A stretch of DNA of 61,657 bases from an uncultured Acetatifactor sp. (GCA_947625475.1 CANQOL010000018.1:1-61657), one strand, 5' to 3'. Shown: positions 9,413 to 17,771, counted from the first letter of the stretch. Notes: a model not told the origin generated them from the letters alone. Numbers and translations are program-made.

Positions 9413-9759
9413 CAGAAGGGGAACCCTCCCCCCAGAGGCCCCGCCATCCTGCCCATCAGCTGGGCTCCCGCCTCCTCCGCCTGCTTCAGCGCCTCGTTGG
9501 ACGCCGCCACAATCAGATCCTGAAGCATCTCAATGTCGTCCGGATCCACAACCTCCTGTGAAAGAGCCACCTTAAGCACCTCTTTTTTGCCGGAGACCGT
9601 CACGGACACCGCGCCGCCCCCCGCCGAAGCGGTGAACTCCTTCGCCTCCAGCTCCTTTTGCCCTTCCTCCATCTGACGCTGCATTCTCTGGGCCTGCTTC
9701 ATCAGATTGTTCATATTCCCGGGCATGGCGCCTCCCGGAAAACCGCCTCTTTTAGCCAT
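9412..9759 (-). CDS. YbaB/EbfC family nucleoid-associated protein
   Basis: Protein of 115 residues with the family pattern: a Met/Gln-rich N-terminal helix (NNLMKQAQRMQRQMEEGQKELE), a central beta region (GGGAVSVTVSGKKEVLKVAL) and DPDDIEMLQDLIVAASNEAL. It binds DNA as a dimer. It sits between dnaX and recR as in most bacteria, one base after the dnaX stop and overlapping the recR start. Confidence 0.96.
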   Translation of the reverse strand: MAKRGGFPGGAMPGNMNNLMKQAQRMQRQMEEGQKELEAKEFTASAGGGAVSVTVSGKKEVLKVALSQEVVDPDDIEMLQDLIVAASNEALKQAEEAGAQLMGRMAGPLGGGFPF

Positions 9760-9760
9760 C

Positions 9761-11323
9761 TCACATATCCTCCTCTTCCTCGATATCCATATGGATCACT
9801 TGCGCAAGATCCACATAATTCTCCTGAAATTCTCTCTGTTCCCGCACGGTCTGGATCTGCACCTCCACTTCCTTTCCCAAAAAATCCGTGATCAGTTCCT
9901 CCAGGATCTCCTTGTTGCGGGGATTTTGCGTAAAATAGTCGGAGGCGACCCCATCCTGGAACACCACCAGCAGCCGGTTGTCCCCTCCCAGGCTGAGCCT
10001 GGCAGACTTTAAATACCATTTCATAGGGTTGTCCGCGCTTCCCACAATGGCGTTCCACCTCTGCACCACCTGCCGGATATCCTCCGGGATCGCCTTCGGC
10101 ACAGGAGGCTTTGCCGCCCTGAGCGCCTCCTGTTCTGCCCCGGCGGGCACTGACGGCGCCAGAACCGCTCCCTGTTCCACCCTTTCCTCCACCTGCCGAA
10201 TCCTCTCCAGCAGGCTGTCCTGCCCGGTCTCCATCTGGGGCCGGCAGAGCTTGATCAGAGCGATCTCCACCAAAATACGTTTCTGGGCGTCATACCGCAT
10301 CTTCCCGGAGAGCTCCGAAAAAATCCTGATATACCGGATGATCTGATCGCCCTGCACCAGCTGGGCCTCTTCCTTCAAGCGGGCGAGATTGTCTGAGGAC
10401 ATGTCGATCACATCCTCCAGGCTGTCGGACGCCCTCGCCAGCATCAGATTGCGCAGATACCAGGTAAAATCCGTCACAAACTGGGTCAGCTCCCGGCCCT
10501 GCATCACAATTTCCTCCAGCAGCTCCACGCAGCCCAGCACATTTTTCTCCAGAACGCACCGAAGCAGGCGGCTGAACACCTCCGTGTCCACCGCCCCCAG
10601 CACATCCAGCACCTTGTCGTAGCTCAGCTCATCCCCCAGGTGAAAGGCGACGCACTGATCCAGCAGGCTCAGGGCATCCCGCAGAGAGCCGTCCGCGGCC
10701 TTGGCAATATACCGCAGCGCCTTTTCCTCCACAGGCACCCCCTCCGCATCCGCCACGCTCCGCAGCCGGGCCGCAACCGTATCCAGGGGGATCCTGCGGA
10801 AATCGTACCGCTGACACCGGGACAGAATCGTAATGGGGATCTTATGCACCTCCGTAGTGGCCAGGATAAAAATCACATAGGAGGGCGGCTCCTCCAGGGT
10901 CTTGAGCAGCGCGTTAAAGGCCCCCGTCGACAGCATATGCACCTCATCTATGATATACACCTTGTACTTTCCCTGGGCCGGGGAGTAGGACACCTCCTCC
11001 ACGATCCCCCGGATATTTTCCACGCTGTTGTTGGAGGCCGCGTCGATCTCAATCACGTTCATGCTGGCCCCCGCGCTGACGGCGCGGCACATAGAGCACT
11101 CCCCGCAGGGGCCATCCTCCGCGGGGTGCTCGCAGTTTACTGCCTTTGCAAAAATTTTAGCCACCGTGGTCTTTCCGGTTCCCCTGGTGCCAGTGAACAG
11201 GTAAGCGTGTCCGATCCTGCCCGTTCTAAGCTGATTTTTCAGAGTGGTCACAATATGGTCCTGTCCCTTTACGTCCGCAAAGGTATCCGGCCGGAATTTC
11301 CGATACAGCGCTGTATATGACAT
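9761..11323 (-). CDS. dnaX: DNA polymerase III subunits gamma/tau
   Basis: Protein of 520 residues, the clamp-loader ATPase of the replicase. Visible are Walker A GTRGTGKTT (about residues 45-53), four zinc cysteines (CEHPAEDGPCGECSMC, about 64-79), Walker B IIDEVHML, and the SRC sensor motif ILSRCQRYDF. The C-terminal third is the tau-like region. A clear slippery heptamer for a separate gamma form was not seen. It begins 24 bases after pfkA and is followed directly by ybaB. Confidence 0.97.
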   Translation of the reverse strand: MSYTALYRKFRPDTFADVKGQDHIVTTLKNQLRTGRIGHAYLFTGTRGTGKTTVAKIFAKAVNCEHPAEDGPCGECSMCRAVSAGASMNVIEIDAASNNSVENIRGIVEEVSYSPAQGKYKVYIIDEVHMLSTGAFNALLKTLEEPPSYVIFILATTEVHKIPITILSRCQRYDFRRIPLDTVAARLRSVADAEGVPVEEKALRYIAKAADGSLRDALSLLDQCVAFHLGDELSYDKVLDVLGAVDTEVFSRLLRCVLEKNVLGCVELLEEIVMQGRELTQFVTDFTWYLRNLMLARASDSLEDVIDMSSDNLARLKEEAQLVQGDQIIRYIRIFSELSGKMRYDAQKRILVEIALIKLCRPQMETGQDSLLERIRQVEERVEQGAVLAPSVPAGAEQEALRAAKPPVPKAIPEDIRQVVQRWNAIVGSADNPMKWYLKSARLSLGGDNRLLVVFQDGVASDYFTQNPRNKEILEELITDFLGKEVEVQIQTVREQREFQENYVDLAQVIHMDIEEEEDM

Positions 11324-11347
11324 GAATCTCTGATCCCTTTCTCTTTG

Positions 11348-12421
11348 TCAGTCTCCAAAGCTGATGCCCAGCAGCTTGGCTTCCTTGACGATGGAGGCGT
11401 CCGGGGCTACCATCTTCAGCTTTCCGGCCACATCCTCCAGGGGGACCTTCACGATCTCCCGGTTCTTGTAACCCACCATGAAGCCGTACTCTCCCTTTAA
11501 AATCAGCTTGCCCGCCTCAGAGCCCAGACGACTGGCGAACACTCTGTCGTAGGGGCAGGGGCTGCCGCCTCTCTGCATATGGCCGGGCACGGTGACTCTC
11601 ACCTCCCTGCCGGTCTTCTCCTGGATCTGGGCGGCCAGCTCATAGGAGACGGAGGGGAACTTGTAATTCTTCATCTTATCCTTGAAATCCTTCTTGGAGA
11701 GGGCCGCGTCCTCCTTGGAGATGGCGCCCTCCGCCACGGCGATGATGGTGAAGCGGGATCCGTTCTTGTCCCTTTCCTCGATCTTGTCGATCACCTTGTC
11801 AATGTCGTAGGGGATCTCCGGGATCAGGATGATATCCGCGCCCCCTGCCATACCGGCGTTCAGGGTCAGCCATCCCACCTTGTGGCCCATCACCTCCACA
11901 ATAAACACTCTGCCGTGGGAGGCAGCCGTGGTGTGGATGCAGTCGATGGCGTCCGTGGCAATGTTCACCGCGCTCTGGAAGCCGAAGGTCATATCGGTCC
12001 CCCACAGATCATTGTCGATGGTCTTGGGCAGGGTGATCACATTCAGCCCTTCCTCCCGCAGCAGATTGGCGGTCTTGTGGGTTCCGTTGCCCCCCAGCAC
12101 CACCAGACAGTCCAGCCGGAGCTTGTAGTAGGTCTGGAGCATGGCGTCCACCCGGTCCAGCCCGTTCTCATCCGGCTCCCGGATGGTCTTAAAGGGGGTG
12201 CGGGAGGTGCCCAGCATGGTGCCGCCCTCTGTGAGAATGCCGGAGAAATCCTGGCTTGTCAGCATACGGAAATTCCCGTAAATCAGTCCCTTGTAGCCCT
12301 CCAGGAATCCGTAGATCTCCACCTGCTCCTTGCTGTTGAACAGTGTCTTTGCCACGCCCCGCATGGCCGCGTTCAGCGCCTGACAGTCTCCGCCGCTGGT
12401 CAGCATACCGATTCTTTTCAT
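11348..12421 (-). CDS. pfkA: 6-phosphofructokinase
   Basis: Protein of 357 residues phosphorylating fructose 6-phosphate in glycolysis. Motifs: MLTSGGDCQALNAAMRG at the N-terminus, LGGNGTHKTA at the metal/phosphate site, PKTIDND with the catalytic Asp, VEVMGHKVGWL, and GHMQRGGSP. GGNGT replaces the GGDGS of E. coli PfkA and Lys replaces Gly in PGTIDND; the Lys is a feature of PPi-dependent and mixed-type enzymes, so the phosphate donor should be tested. An upstream in-frame ATG lies inside the leader motif GGAATGGAG; the Shine-Dalgarno GGAGG points to the second Met as start. It is first in a run with dnaX, ybaB, recR and galM. Confidence 0.92.
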   Translation of the reverse strand: MKRIGMLTSGGDCQALNAAMRGVAKTLFNSKEQVEIYGFLEGYKGLIYGNFRMLTSQDFSGILTEGGTMLGTSRTPFKTIREPDENGLDRVDAMLQTYYKLRLDCLVVLGGNGTHKTANLLREEGLNVITLPKTIDNDLWGTDMTFGFQSAVNIATDAIDCIHTTAASHGRVFIVEVMGHKVGWLTLNAGMAGGADIILIPEIPYDIDKVIDKIEERDKNGSRFTIIAVAEGAISKEDAALSKKDFKDKMKNYKFPSVSYELAAQIQEKTGREVRVTVPGHMQRGGSPCPYDRVFASRLGSEAGKLILKGEYGFMVGYKNREIVKVPLEDVAGKLKMVAPDASIVKEAKLLGISFGD

Positions 12422-12458
12422 CTTGTTATCCTCCATTCCGGAGCGCTGTGCGCGCCCC
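12422..12458 (-). promoter_or_regulatory. Leader switch-like element, copy A (pfkA)
   Basis: Minus-strand order: GGGGCGC (12458-12452), loop, GCGCTCC (12446-12440), GGAAT, then the Shine-Dalgarno GGAG (12434-12431) before the pfkA ATG. CTCC can pair with the upstream GGGG/GGAG-like arm or with the Shine-Dalgarno. Five related copies occur in the window. Confidence 0.6.
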
Positions 12459-12508
12459 GCCGCCTTTTCCTCCCGGGGAAACGCCTTCCCGGGGACTGTA
12501 TCAAGTAC

Positions 12509-12537
12509 ATTATACCTGAAATACGCCTGTATAACAA
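12509..12537 (-). promoter_or_regulatory. pfkA promoter P1
   Basis: Minus strand TTGTTA (12532-12537), 17-base spacer, TATAAT (12509-12514). Confidence 0.8.
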
Positions 12538-12551
12538 GGAAGAAAGAAAAA

Positions 12552-12579
12552 AATATAAATTTTCATTTCTTCTTGTCAA
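12552..12579 (-). promoter_or_regulatory. pfkA promoter P2
   Basis: Minus strand TTGACA (12574-12579), 16-base spacer, TATATT (12552-12557). Its -35 box overlaps the -35 box of the tRNA-Ser promoter on the other strand. Confidence 0.65.
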
Positions 12580-12601
12580 ACCCGGGAAAGTGCTATAAAA
12601 T
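12573..12601 (+). promoter_or_regulatory. tRNA-Ser promoter
   Basis: TTGTCA (12573-12578), 17-base spacer, TAAAAT (12596-12601), 16 bases before the tRNA. The hexamer overlaps the pfkA P2 -35 on the opposite strand. Confidence 0.8.
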
Positions 12602-12617
12602 AAAAAAGTAGCTTTCT

Positions 12618-12703
12618 GGAGTCGTATCGAAGCGGTCATAACGGGGCGCACTCGAAATGCGTTTGCCCTCCGGGGCGCGAGGGTTCGAATCCCTCCGACT
12701 CCG
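12618..12703 (+). tRNA. tRNA-Ser(CGA)
   Basis: Acceptor arms GGAGTCG (12618-12624) and CGACTCC (12696-12702) pair perfectly, with discriminator G at 12703. The anticodon arm CGCA-CTCGAAA-TGCG gives loop CTCGAAA and anticodon CGA, reading UCG serine codons. The long variable arm (CCCTCCGGGG region) is the class II hallmark of serine tRNA, and the T arm contains GGTTCGAATCC. The CCA end is not encoded. Confidence 0.96.
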
Positions 12704-12707
12704 TCCA

Positions 12708-12735
12708 AAAATCCCCGTCATCCGGCGGGGATTTT
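12708..12735 (+). terminator. Terminator after tRNA-Ser
   Basis: AAATCCCCG / CGGGGATTT stem (12709-12717 and 12726-12734) followed by a short T run, four bases after the tRNA. Confidence 0.88.
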
Positions 12736-12750
12736 CCATGGGAGGTCACC

Positions 12751-13458
12751 ATGATAAAAACAGTATTTTTTGATTTGGACGGGACGCTGCTTCCCATGGA
12801 TCAGGACGAGTTTATCCGGGCCTATTTTTCCGGTCTTGTCAGGAAGATGGCACCCCACGGCTATGAGCCACAAAAGCTCGTAAACGCCGTATGGAGCGGC
12901 ACTGCCGCCATGGTGGAGAACAGCGGCGGCCGCACCAACGAGGCGGTCTTTTGGGATAAGTTTGCCGAGATATACGGCAGTGATGTCAGGGCGGACGAGC
13001 CGCTTTTTCAGGAATTCTACGAGAAGGAGTTTCAGGATGTCCGCCAGGTCTGCGGCTTTGAGCCTATGGCGGCAAAGATCATCCGGCTCCTGAAGGAGAA
13101 GGGCCTGCGGACCGTGCTGGCCACAAATCCCATCTTTCCCTCTGTGGCCACCTTCAGCCGCATACGCTGGGCGGGGCTGGATCCGGCGGATTTTGCCTAT
13201 ATCACCACCTATGAAAACTCTTCCTCCAGCAAGCCGAACCTTGCCTATTACCGGGAGCTGCTGGACAAGCTGGGCCTCCTGGCCCAGGAGACACTGATGG
13301 TGGGCAATGATGTCTCCGAGGATATGACGGCCGAAAAGCTGGGGATGAAGGTTTTCCTCCTGACCCCGTGTCTCATCAATCAAAAGAACGCCGATTTCTC
13401 CCTCTATCCCCAGGGCGGTTTCCCCACTCTCATGGACTATGTGCGGGACGGGCTGTAA
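12751..13458 (+). CDS. HAD family hydrolase
   Basis: Protein of 235 residues of the haloacid dehalogenase superfamily. All four motifs are visible: DLDGT (residues 8-12) with the nucleophile Asp and the second Asp, the Thr of LATNP, the Lys of SSSKPN, and the acidic pair in GNDVSED. It is likely a small-molecule phosphatase with a helical cap between motifs I and II; substrate unknown. GGGAGG six bases before the ATG supports the start, only 15 bases after the tRNA-Ser terminator, so it may depend on partial read-through. Confidence 0.88.
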   Translation: MIKTVFFDLDGTLLPMDQDEFIRAYFSGLVRKMAPHGYEPQKLVNAVWSGTAAMVENSGGRTNEAVFWDKFAEIYGSDVRADEPLFQEFYEKEFQDVRQVCGFEPMAAKIIRLLKEKGLRTVLATNPIFPSVATFSRIRWAGLDPADFAYITTYENSSSSKPNLAYYRELLDKLGLLAQETLMVGNDVSEDMTAEKLGMKVFLLTPCLINQKNADFSLYPQGGFPTLMDYVRDGL

Positions 13459-13470
13459 CCAAAGAGCCTC

Positions 13471-13499
13471 TTGATTTTCTTTCCTCCCGATAGTATAAT
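13471..13499 (+). promoter_or_regulatory. Ferritin gene promoter
   Basis: TTGATT (13471-13476), 17-base spacer, TATAAT (13494-13499). Confidence 0.85.
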
Positions 13500-13515
13500 G
13501 AGCGTCAAAAAAGGG

Positions 13516-13553
13516 GCGTCAGTGACGTCAGACGCTCCGGAATGGAGAGCATT
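13516..13553 (+). promoter_or_regulatory. Leader switch-like element, copy B (ferritin)
   Basis: A hairpin GCGTC (13516-13520) / GACGC (13531-13535) with the palindrome TGACGTCA in its loop runs directly into TCCGGAATGGAG. CTCC (13535-13538) can also pair with the Shine-Dalgarno GGAG (13544-13547). The start codon is at 13554. Confidence 0.6.
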
Positions 13554-14072
13554 ATGTTAAATCAGAAAATTGCAGAGTTGTTAAACAATCAAATCAACAA
13601 GGAGCTCTATTCTGCCTATCTCTATCTGGATTTTGCAAATTACTTTGCGGATGAGGGACTGGGCGGATTTGCCCATTGGTATGAGGTGCAGGCCCAGGAG
13701 GAGAGGGATCACGCCTTTATGATCCGCAGATATCTGCTCAACAACGGCGTAAAGGTGGAATTCCAGGCGGTGGATAAGCCGGACAAGACTTTTGAAAATC
13801 ATCTGGCCCCCCTGGAGGCCGGCTATGCCCATGAGCAGTATGTGACCTCTCTGATCACGGCCATCTACCATGAGGCATTTGAGCAGAAGGATTACAGGAC
13901 CATGCAGTTTTTGGACTGGTTCATCAAGGAGCAGGGCGAAGAGGAATCCAATGCGGACGATATGGTCAAGAAAATGAAGCTTTTCGGGAATGATGCAAAG
14001 GGACTTTATGCGCTGAACCAGGAGCTTGCGGCAAGGGTTTACGCTCCCTCCGCCACAGGTCCCGCCATGTAG
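13554..14072 (+). CDS. Ferritin (iron storage)
   Basis: Protein of 172 residues that oxidises and stores iron in a 24-subunit shell. Ferroxidase ligands are visible in the pattern NKELYSAYLYLDFANYF (Glu at about 17), EERDHAFMI (Glu/His at about 50-53), and EQGEEESNADDM near residue 130. Length matches the H-type bacterial FtnA group rather than bacterioferritin, and the heme Met is not evident. An in-frame ATG in the leader motif GGAATGGAG is rejected because GGAG sits seven bases before the Met of MLNQKIAEL. Own promoter and own terminator make it a single-gene unit. Confidence 0.95.
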   Translation: MLNQKIAELLNNQINKELYSAYLYLDFANYFADEGLGGFAHWYEVQAQEERDHAFMIRRYLLNNGVKVEFQAVDKPDKTFENHLAPLEAGYAHEQYVTSLITAIYHEAFEQKDYRTMQFLDWFIKEQGEEESNADDMVKKMKLFGNDAKGLYALNQELAARVYAPSATGPAM

Positions 14073-14109
14073 CTCTGCCCGTCTTCCAAATATTCAAAAT
14101 ACCCTTCCG

Positions 14110-14147
14110 CACCTGCGGCGAGCGTCCCGCACACCGCAGGTGTTTTT
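14110..14147 (+). terminator. Terminator of ferritin gene
   Basis: CACCTGCGG (14110-14118) / CCGCAGGTG (14134-14142) stem followed by TTTTT. Confidence 0.9.
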
Positions 14148-14168
14148 ATGTTCCGGAAAAGGCGGCCG

Positions 14169-15605
14169 CTAAACCTCTGCCTTCTCCAGACGGAGTCTCC
14201 ACACATACCGCTTCCCCCGCCGGGGAGTGCCGCTCTGCTCCCCCAGGATATAACTGTTTCTGTACACGCACAGGATCAGGCCCACAATCACCCCATTCAG
14301 GAGGGCATTGCCCAGGCCGAAGGTCAAAAAGGGAATACTGGTGGTATAGAACAGATTGTAGCCGAAATTGTTGGCCGCGAAGGCGCAGGAGCGCACCAGC
14401 ACAGAGAGGGCTCCGGCGCTTCCCAGCAGCATCCCCAGCCGGTTGCTCTGTCCAAGGGACGCCGCCAGGGATCTTATGACGAAGAAAAGCATAAGCCCCA
14501 GCACGGCCGCTCCCGCCGCGATCCCAAACCAGGAAAAGATCCCGCTGAGCACGAAATCGCTTCCCAGCCTGAGCCCCAGGCTTTCCTCCAGGGGCAGCTT
14601 TCTCTCCCCAAAAAGGGTATAGCTTTCTGTGAGCCCCCGCATCAGGTTCATCTGATACCCTGCCGCATCCTTGTATTTCTCCGGGGAAAGAAACACCATC
14701 AGCCTCTGGAGCCGGAAGGAGACCCGATCCGTCCCCCCTCTCAAGAGGACTGCGGCCCATGAGACCGTCCCCAGTCCGGCCAGGACAGGGGGCGCCGCCA
14801 GCACCGCCGCCTGGGGGCCCTTCTTCCCCCCGAAAATCCCCCTGCCCACGGCGATCCCCAAAAGGGCTGTACAGATGACTCCGCACTCCAGGAGTCCGGA
14901 GACAGACGCCGGCACAGCAGACAATACCGCCAGGGCAGCCAGCTCCAGGAGCATACACCGAAGCAGTCCCCTCAGCCTCCTGCCCCGGTTCCGGTAGATC
15001 AGGCCGGCCAGCACCGGCGGAAGGAGCAGGGTGACGTAATAGCAATAGGACAGGCTCTGCCCATAGGAGAACCAGCCCGAAAACCGGATCCATCCTCCCA
15101 GGAGCACGGCGCACAGATAAACGCCGTAAAAATGATAGGCGTATCTCCCAAGCACATTGTAGTCCCCGCACATCACTGCCAGCACTACCGCCAGACCTAT
15201 CAGATTGTACAGGAGAGTCCGAATCAGGCAGTCCGGGTAAATCCCCTCAAAGCCCCCAGCGGCGCCCGGGCTTAAAGCCAGCTGCCGAAATAGGATGGCC
15301 TGCATCCCCACCCCCACCGCCGTCAGCGTCAGAATCAGGGCCAGAAGCAGGATGGGCGTCCTTGGCCTGTGGATTTGGTTGAGCCTTCTCCCCGTCTCCA
15401 CAGGATCCCCCATCTGCCGCACGGTCTCCCTCACCGCCTGCTCTCTGGGCATCCCGGCCGCCTCGTAGCCGCCGCATTGTTCCTCCAGGTGATCCCGGAT
15501 CTCCCGCTCCACCATGGCCCGGGCCCGCCGGCTGTGTATCTGCTCCGTCAGGGAGGCGAGGTACTCTCCATACTCCGGATACTCCGCATATGCCTTAGGC
15601 TCCAC
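14169..15605 (-). CDS. HAAS domain-FtsW/RodA/SpoVE-like membrane protein
   Basis: Protein of 478 residues. The first 80 residues are soluble and contain the HAAS/permease-prefix pattern (REIRDHLEEQ..GMPREQAVRETVRQMGDP) found in proteins coupled to PadR regulators. About ten transmembrane segments follow. The second half matches SEDS peptidoglycan polymerases: RLQRLMVFLSPEKY, GYQMNLMRG, a GSDF motif in the place of the catalytic-loop TDF, and SIPFLTFGLGNALLNGVIVGL. A GTG with GGGAGG eight bases upstream is the start and overlaps the padR stop by 11 bases. It is probably a glycosyltransferase-like wall protein under PadR control; activity is unproven because the family motifs are degenerate. 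Confidence 0.82.
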   Translation of the reverse strand: MEPKAYAEYPEYGEYLASLTEQIHSRRARAMVEREIRDHLEEQCGGYEAAGMPREQAVRETVRQMGDPVETGRRLNQIHRPRTPILLLALILTLTAVGVGMQAILFRQLALSPGAAGGFEGIYPDCLIRTLLYNLIGLAVVLAVMCGDYNVLGRYAYHFYGVYLCAVLLGGWIRFSGWFSYGQSLSYCYYVTLLLPPVLAGLIYRNRGRRLRGLLRCMLLELAALAVLSAVPASVSGLLECGVICTALLGIAVGRGIFGGKKGPQAAVLAAPPVLAGLGTVSWAAVLLRGGTDRVSFRLQRLMVFLSPEKYKDAAGYQMNLMRGLTESYTLFGERKLPLEESLGLRLGSDFVLSGIFSWFGIAAGAAVLGLMLFFVIRSLAASLGQSNRLGMLLGSAGALSVLVRSCAFAANNFGYNLFYTTSIPFLTFGLGNALLNGVIVGLILCVYRNSYILGEQSGTPRRGKRYVWRLRLEKAEV

Positions 15606-15948
15606 AGAAAACACCTCCCTCCGCCAGGGTCTCCCCGCCCAGCACGCTGAGCACGCCGGCCTGGTACTCCCTCCACTCCCGCTTTTTCCCTTCCAGATAC
15701 TTTCTGCCCTCCCCCGTAAGGCGGTAATATTTTCTGTACTTTCCGGAAACCTCCTCCTCATAGGAGGTCACATACTTTTTCTCCTCCAGAGAATGAAGCA
15801 GGGGATAGAGGGTCCCTGCCTTCAGCTCAAACACCCGGTTGGAACGTCCCCGCAGGGTGTCGATCATCTCATACCCGTACATGTCCTTTTCCTCCAGCAG
15901 CCGCAGAATCAGCATCCCCATGCTTCCCTGTACCAAGGTTCTGTCCAT
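15595..15948 (-). CDS. PadR family transcriptional regulator
   Basis: Protein of 117 residues with the PadR winged helix (MLILRLLEEKDMYGYEMIDTL, ELKAGTLYPLLHSLEEKKYV, KYYRLTGEGRKYL) and a short C-terminal dimerisation helix. Such proteins repress their own operon and are released by small ligands or stress. It is first in a two-gene operon with the HAAS-FtsW-like gene, which it overlaps. Its promoter is embedded in a large dyad described separately. Confidence 0.95.
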   Translation of the reverse strand: MDRTLVQGSMGMLILRLLEEKDMYGYEMIDTLRGRSNRVFELKAGTLYPLLHSLEEKKYVTSYEEEVSGKYRKYYRLTGEGRKYLEGKKREWREYQAGVLSVLGGETLAEGGVFCGA

Positions 15949-16015
15949 ATGTCTCCCTTCCGAGGCGCGGACTCAGGGCAATTTTTCCCATCAGCCCGAT
16001 CCCCGCGCTCTCCTT

Positions 16016-16066
16016 ATGTAGTCTGTCTATATATTGGATTATATATAGCCAGTCTACATATGTCAA
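16016..16066 (-). promoter_or_regulatory. padR promoter inside a 19-bp dyad operator
   Basis: Minus-strand TTGACA (16061-16066), 17-base spacer and TATAAT (16038-16043), both full consensus. The spacer and -10 lie inside an inverted repeat with 19-base arms (16016-16034 and 16041-16059) that match at 17 of 19 positions and carry outer ATGT/ACAT ends, the known PadR operator core. Autorepression is strongly suggested. Confidence 0.9.
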
Positions 16067-16177
16067 GGGATTTCTTAAAAAAAGCTGAGCGCCTGGGCAG
16101 ATACGCAAAAGCCCTGCTCCGGCAGGTCCGTCAGGGCACAGCCGTGCAGAGCTTTGAACAATTCAATATCTGCTCTC

Positions 16178-17641
16178 TTACCCGCGCACGGGCTCGCTGG
16201 TCACATCGATCCCCAGGCGCTTGAAGATCTTGGCGTCCACCTCGGAGAGCATGACGGAGGTGTGCACCTGGCAGCCCTTCAGCCTGGGCAGCTGTTCTAA
16301 GGCCGCCTTGGCATGCCCATCCTGCACGGCCGCCAGAGAGAGGGCAATCAGAGCCTCGTCTGTGTGCAGCCTGGGATTTTTCCCGCCCAGGAAGCGCACC
16401 TTCAGGTCCTGGATGGGTTCGATGGCCCTCTTAGGGATCAGCTTGGCGTCGTGATCGATACCAGCCAGATATTTCAGGGCATTGAACAGCAGGGCGGCGC
16501 TGGCCCCCAGGAAATCGGAGGTCTTGGAGGTAATAACGGTTCCGTCCTCCAGCTCGATGGCGGCGGCGGGCACCCCCAGCCGGCCGGCCCTCTCCTTGGC
16601 CGCCACTGTGACCCTGCGGTCGTCTGTGGTGATCCTGGCCTGCTTCATGAGCAGCTCCAGCTTATAAATCTCATTGTCCGACGCCTTCTCCCGGGCCGCG
16701 TCGTTGACCGCAGTGTAATAACGGCGGATGATTTCCATGCGGGAGGCCTCGCAGCAGGCCTCGTCGTCTATGATGCAGTTTCCCGCCATGTTCACTCCCA
16801 TGTCGGTGGGAGATCTGTAGTAGGTATTTTCCCCGTAGATCCCCTCGAAGATGGCGTTCAGCACCGGAAAGATCTCAATATCCCGATTGTAGTTCACCGT
16901 GGTCACCCCATATGCCTCCAGATGGAAGGGGTCGATCATATTTACATCGTTCAGATCTGCGGTGGCCGCCTCGTAGGCCAGATTCACCGGATGCTTCAGC
17001 GGAATGTTCCAGATGGGGAAGGTCTCAAACTTGGCGTACCCGGCCTTGATGCCTCTCAGATTCTCATGGTAGAGCTGGGACAGGCAGGTGGCCATCTTGC
17101 CGCTGCCGGGGCCGGGGGCCGTGACCACCACCAGAGGGCGCTTCGTCTCTATGTAATCGTTCCTGCCAAATCCCTCCGGGCTCACAATATGGGGAATGTT
17201 GGCCGGATATCCCTCTATGGTATAGTGGAGATAGACCTTGATCCCCCGCTTCTCCAGCATGGCCTTGAACCGGCTGGCGCTGGACTGGCCTGCGTAATGA
17301 GTGATCACCACGCTGCCCACAAAGAGACCTCTGCCGGTGAATTCCTCCATCAGCCTAAGCACATCCTTGTCGTAGGGAATACCCAAATCCCCCCGGATCT
17401 TACGCTTCTCAATGTCGGCGGCGTTGATCACGATCACGATCTCCACCATCTCCGAGAGCTGCATGAGCATCTGGAGCTTGCTGTCCGGCGCAAACCCCGG
17501 CAGCACCCGGGAGGCGTGGTAGTCGTCAAACAGCTTGCCCCCAAACTCCAGATACAGCTTGTCTCCAAACTGCCCGATCCTCTCCCGGATATGCTCCGAC
17601 TGGATCCGGATGTACTTCTCATTGTCAAATCCCTTTTTCAT
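16178..17641 (-). CDS. DUF1846 domain-containing protein
   Basis: Protein of 487 residues matching the conserved DUF1846 family, which has an N-terminal Rossmann-like nucleotide-binding domain and an alpha-helical tail. Recognisable blocks are KLYLEFGGKLFDDYHASRVLPGF, VVVTAPGPGSGKMATCLSQLY (a P-loop-like stretch at about 195-215) and RSPTDMGVNMAG. The biochemical role is unknown. The Met of MKKGFDNEKY with GGGAGGG upstream is chosen over an earlier start that reads through low-quality GC-rich sequence. It has its own promoter and stands alone. Confidence 0.9.
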   Translation of the reverse strand: MKKGFDNEKYIRIQSEHIRERIGQFGDKLYLEFGGKLFDDYHASRVLPGFAPDSKLQMLMQLSEMVEIVIVINAADIEKRKIRGDLGIPYDKDVLRLMEEFTGRGLFVGSVVITHYAGQSSASRFKAMLEKRGIKVYLHYTIEGYPANIPHIVSPEGFGRNDYIETKRPLVVVTAPGPGSGKMATCLSQLYHENLRGIKAGYAKFETFPIWNIPLKHPVNLAYEAATADLNDVNMIDPFHLEAYGVTTVNYNRDIEIFPVLNAIFEGIYGENTYYRSPTDMGVNMAGNCIIDDEACCEASRMEIIRRYYTAVNDAAREKASDNEIYKLELLMKQARITTDDRRVTVAAKERAGRLGVPAAAIELEDGTVITSKTSDFLGASAALLFNALKYLAGIDHDAKLIPKRAIEPIQDLKVRFLGGKNPRLHTDEALIALSLAAVQDGHAKAALEQLPRLKGCQVHTSVMLSEVDAKIFKRLGIDVTSEPVRG

Positions 17642-17742
17642 ATGCTCCCTCCCGCCGCGGACGCCAGGCGCCGCGCATCCCACGTCACCGGTTCCCGTCC
17701 CAGGGCCGGCGCCGCCGGCATTCCTGGGGAAACCATACCTCT

Positions 17743-17771
17743 ATCATAAGCTCTCCGCTCCCCCAGGTCAA
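17743..17771 (-). promoter_or_regulatory. Promoter of the DUF1846 gene
   Basis: Minus strand TTGACC (17766-17771), 17-base spacer, TATGAT (17743-17748). Confidence 0.75.

Noticed and set aside
14146..15171. 341-codon frame on the minus strand within the SEDS-like gene
   Set aside because: It is an alternative frame of the same strand; only the 478-residue frame has membrane segments and family motifs.
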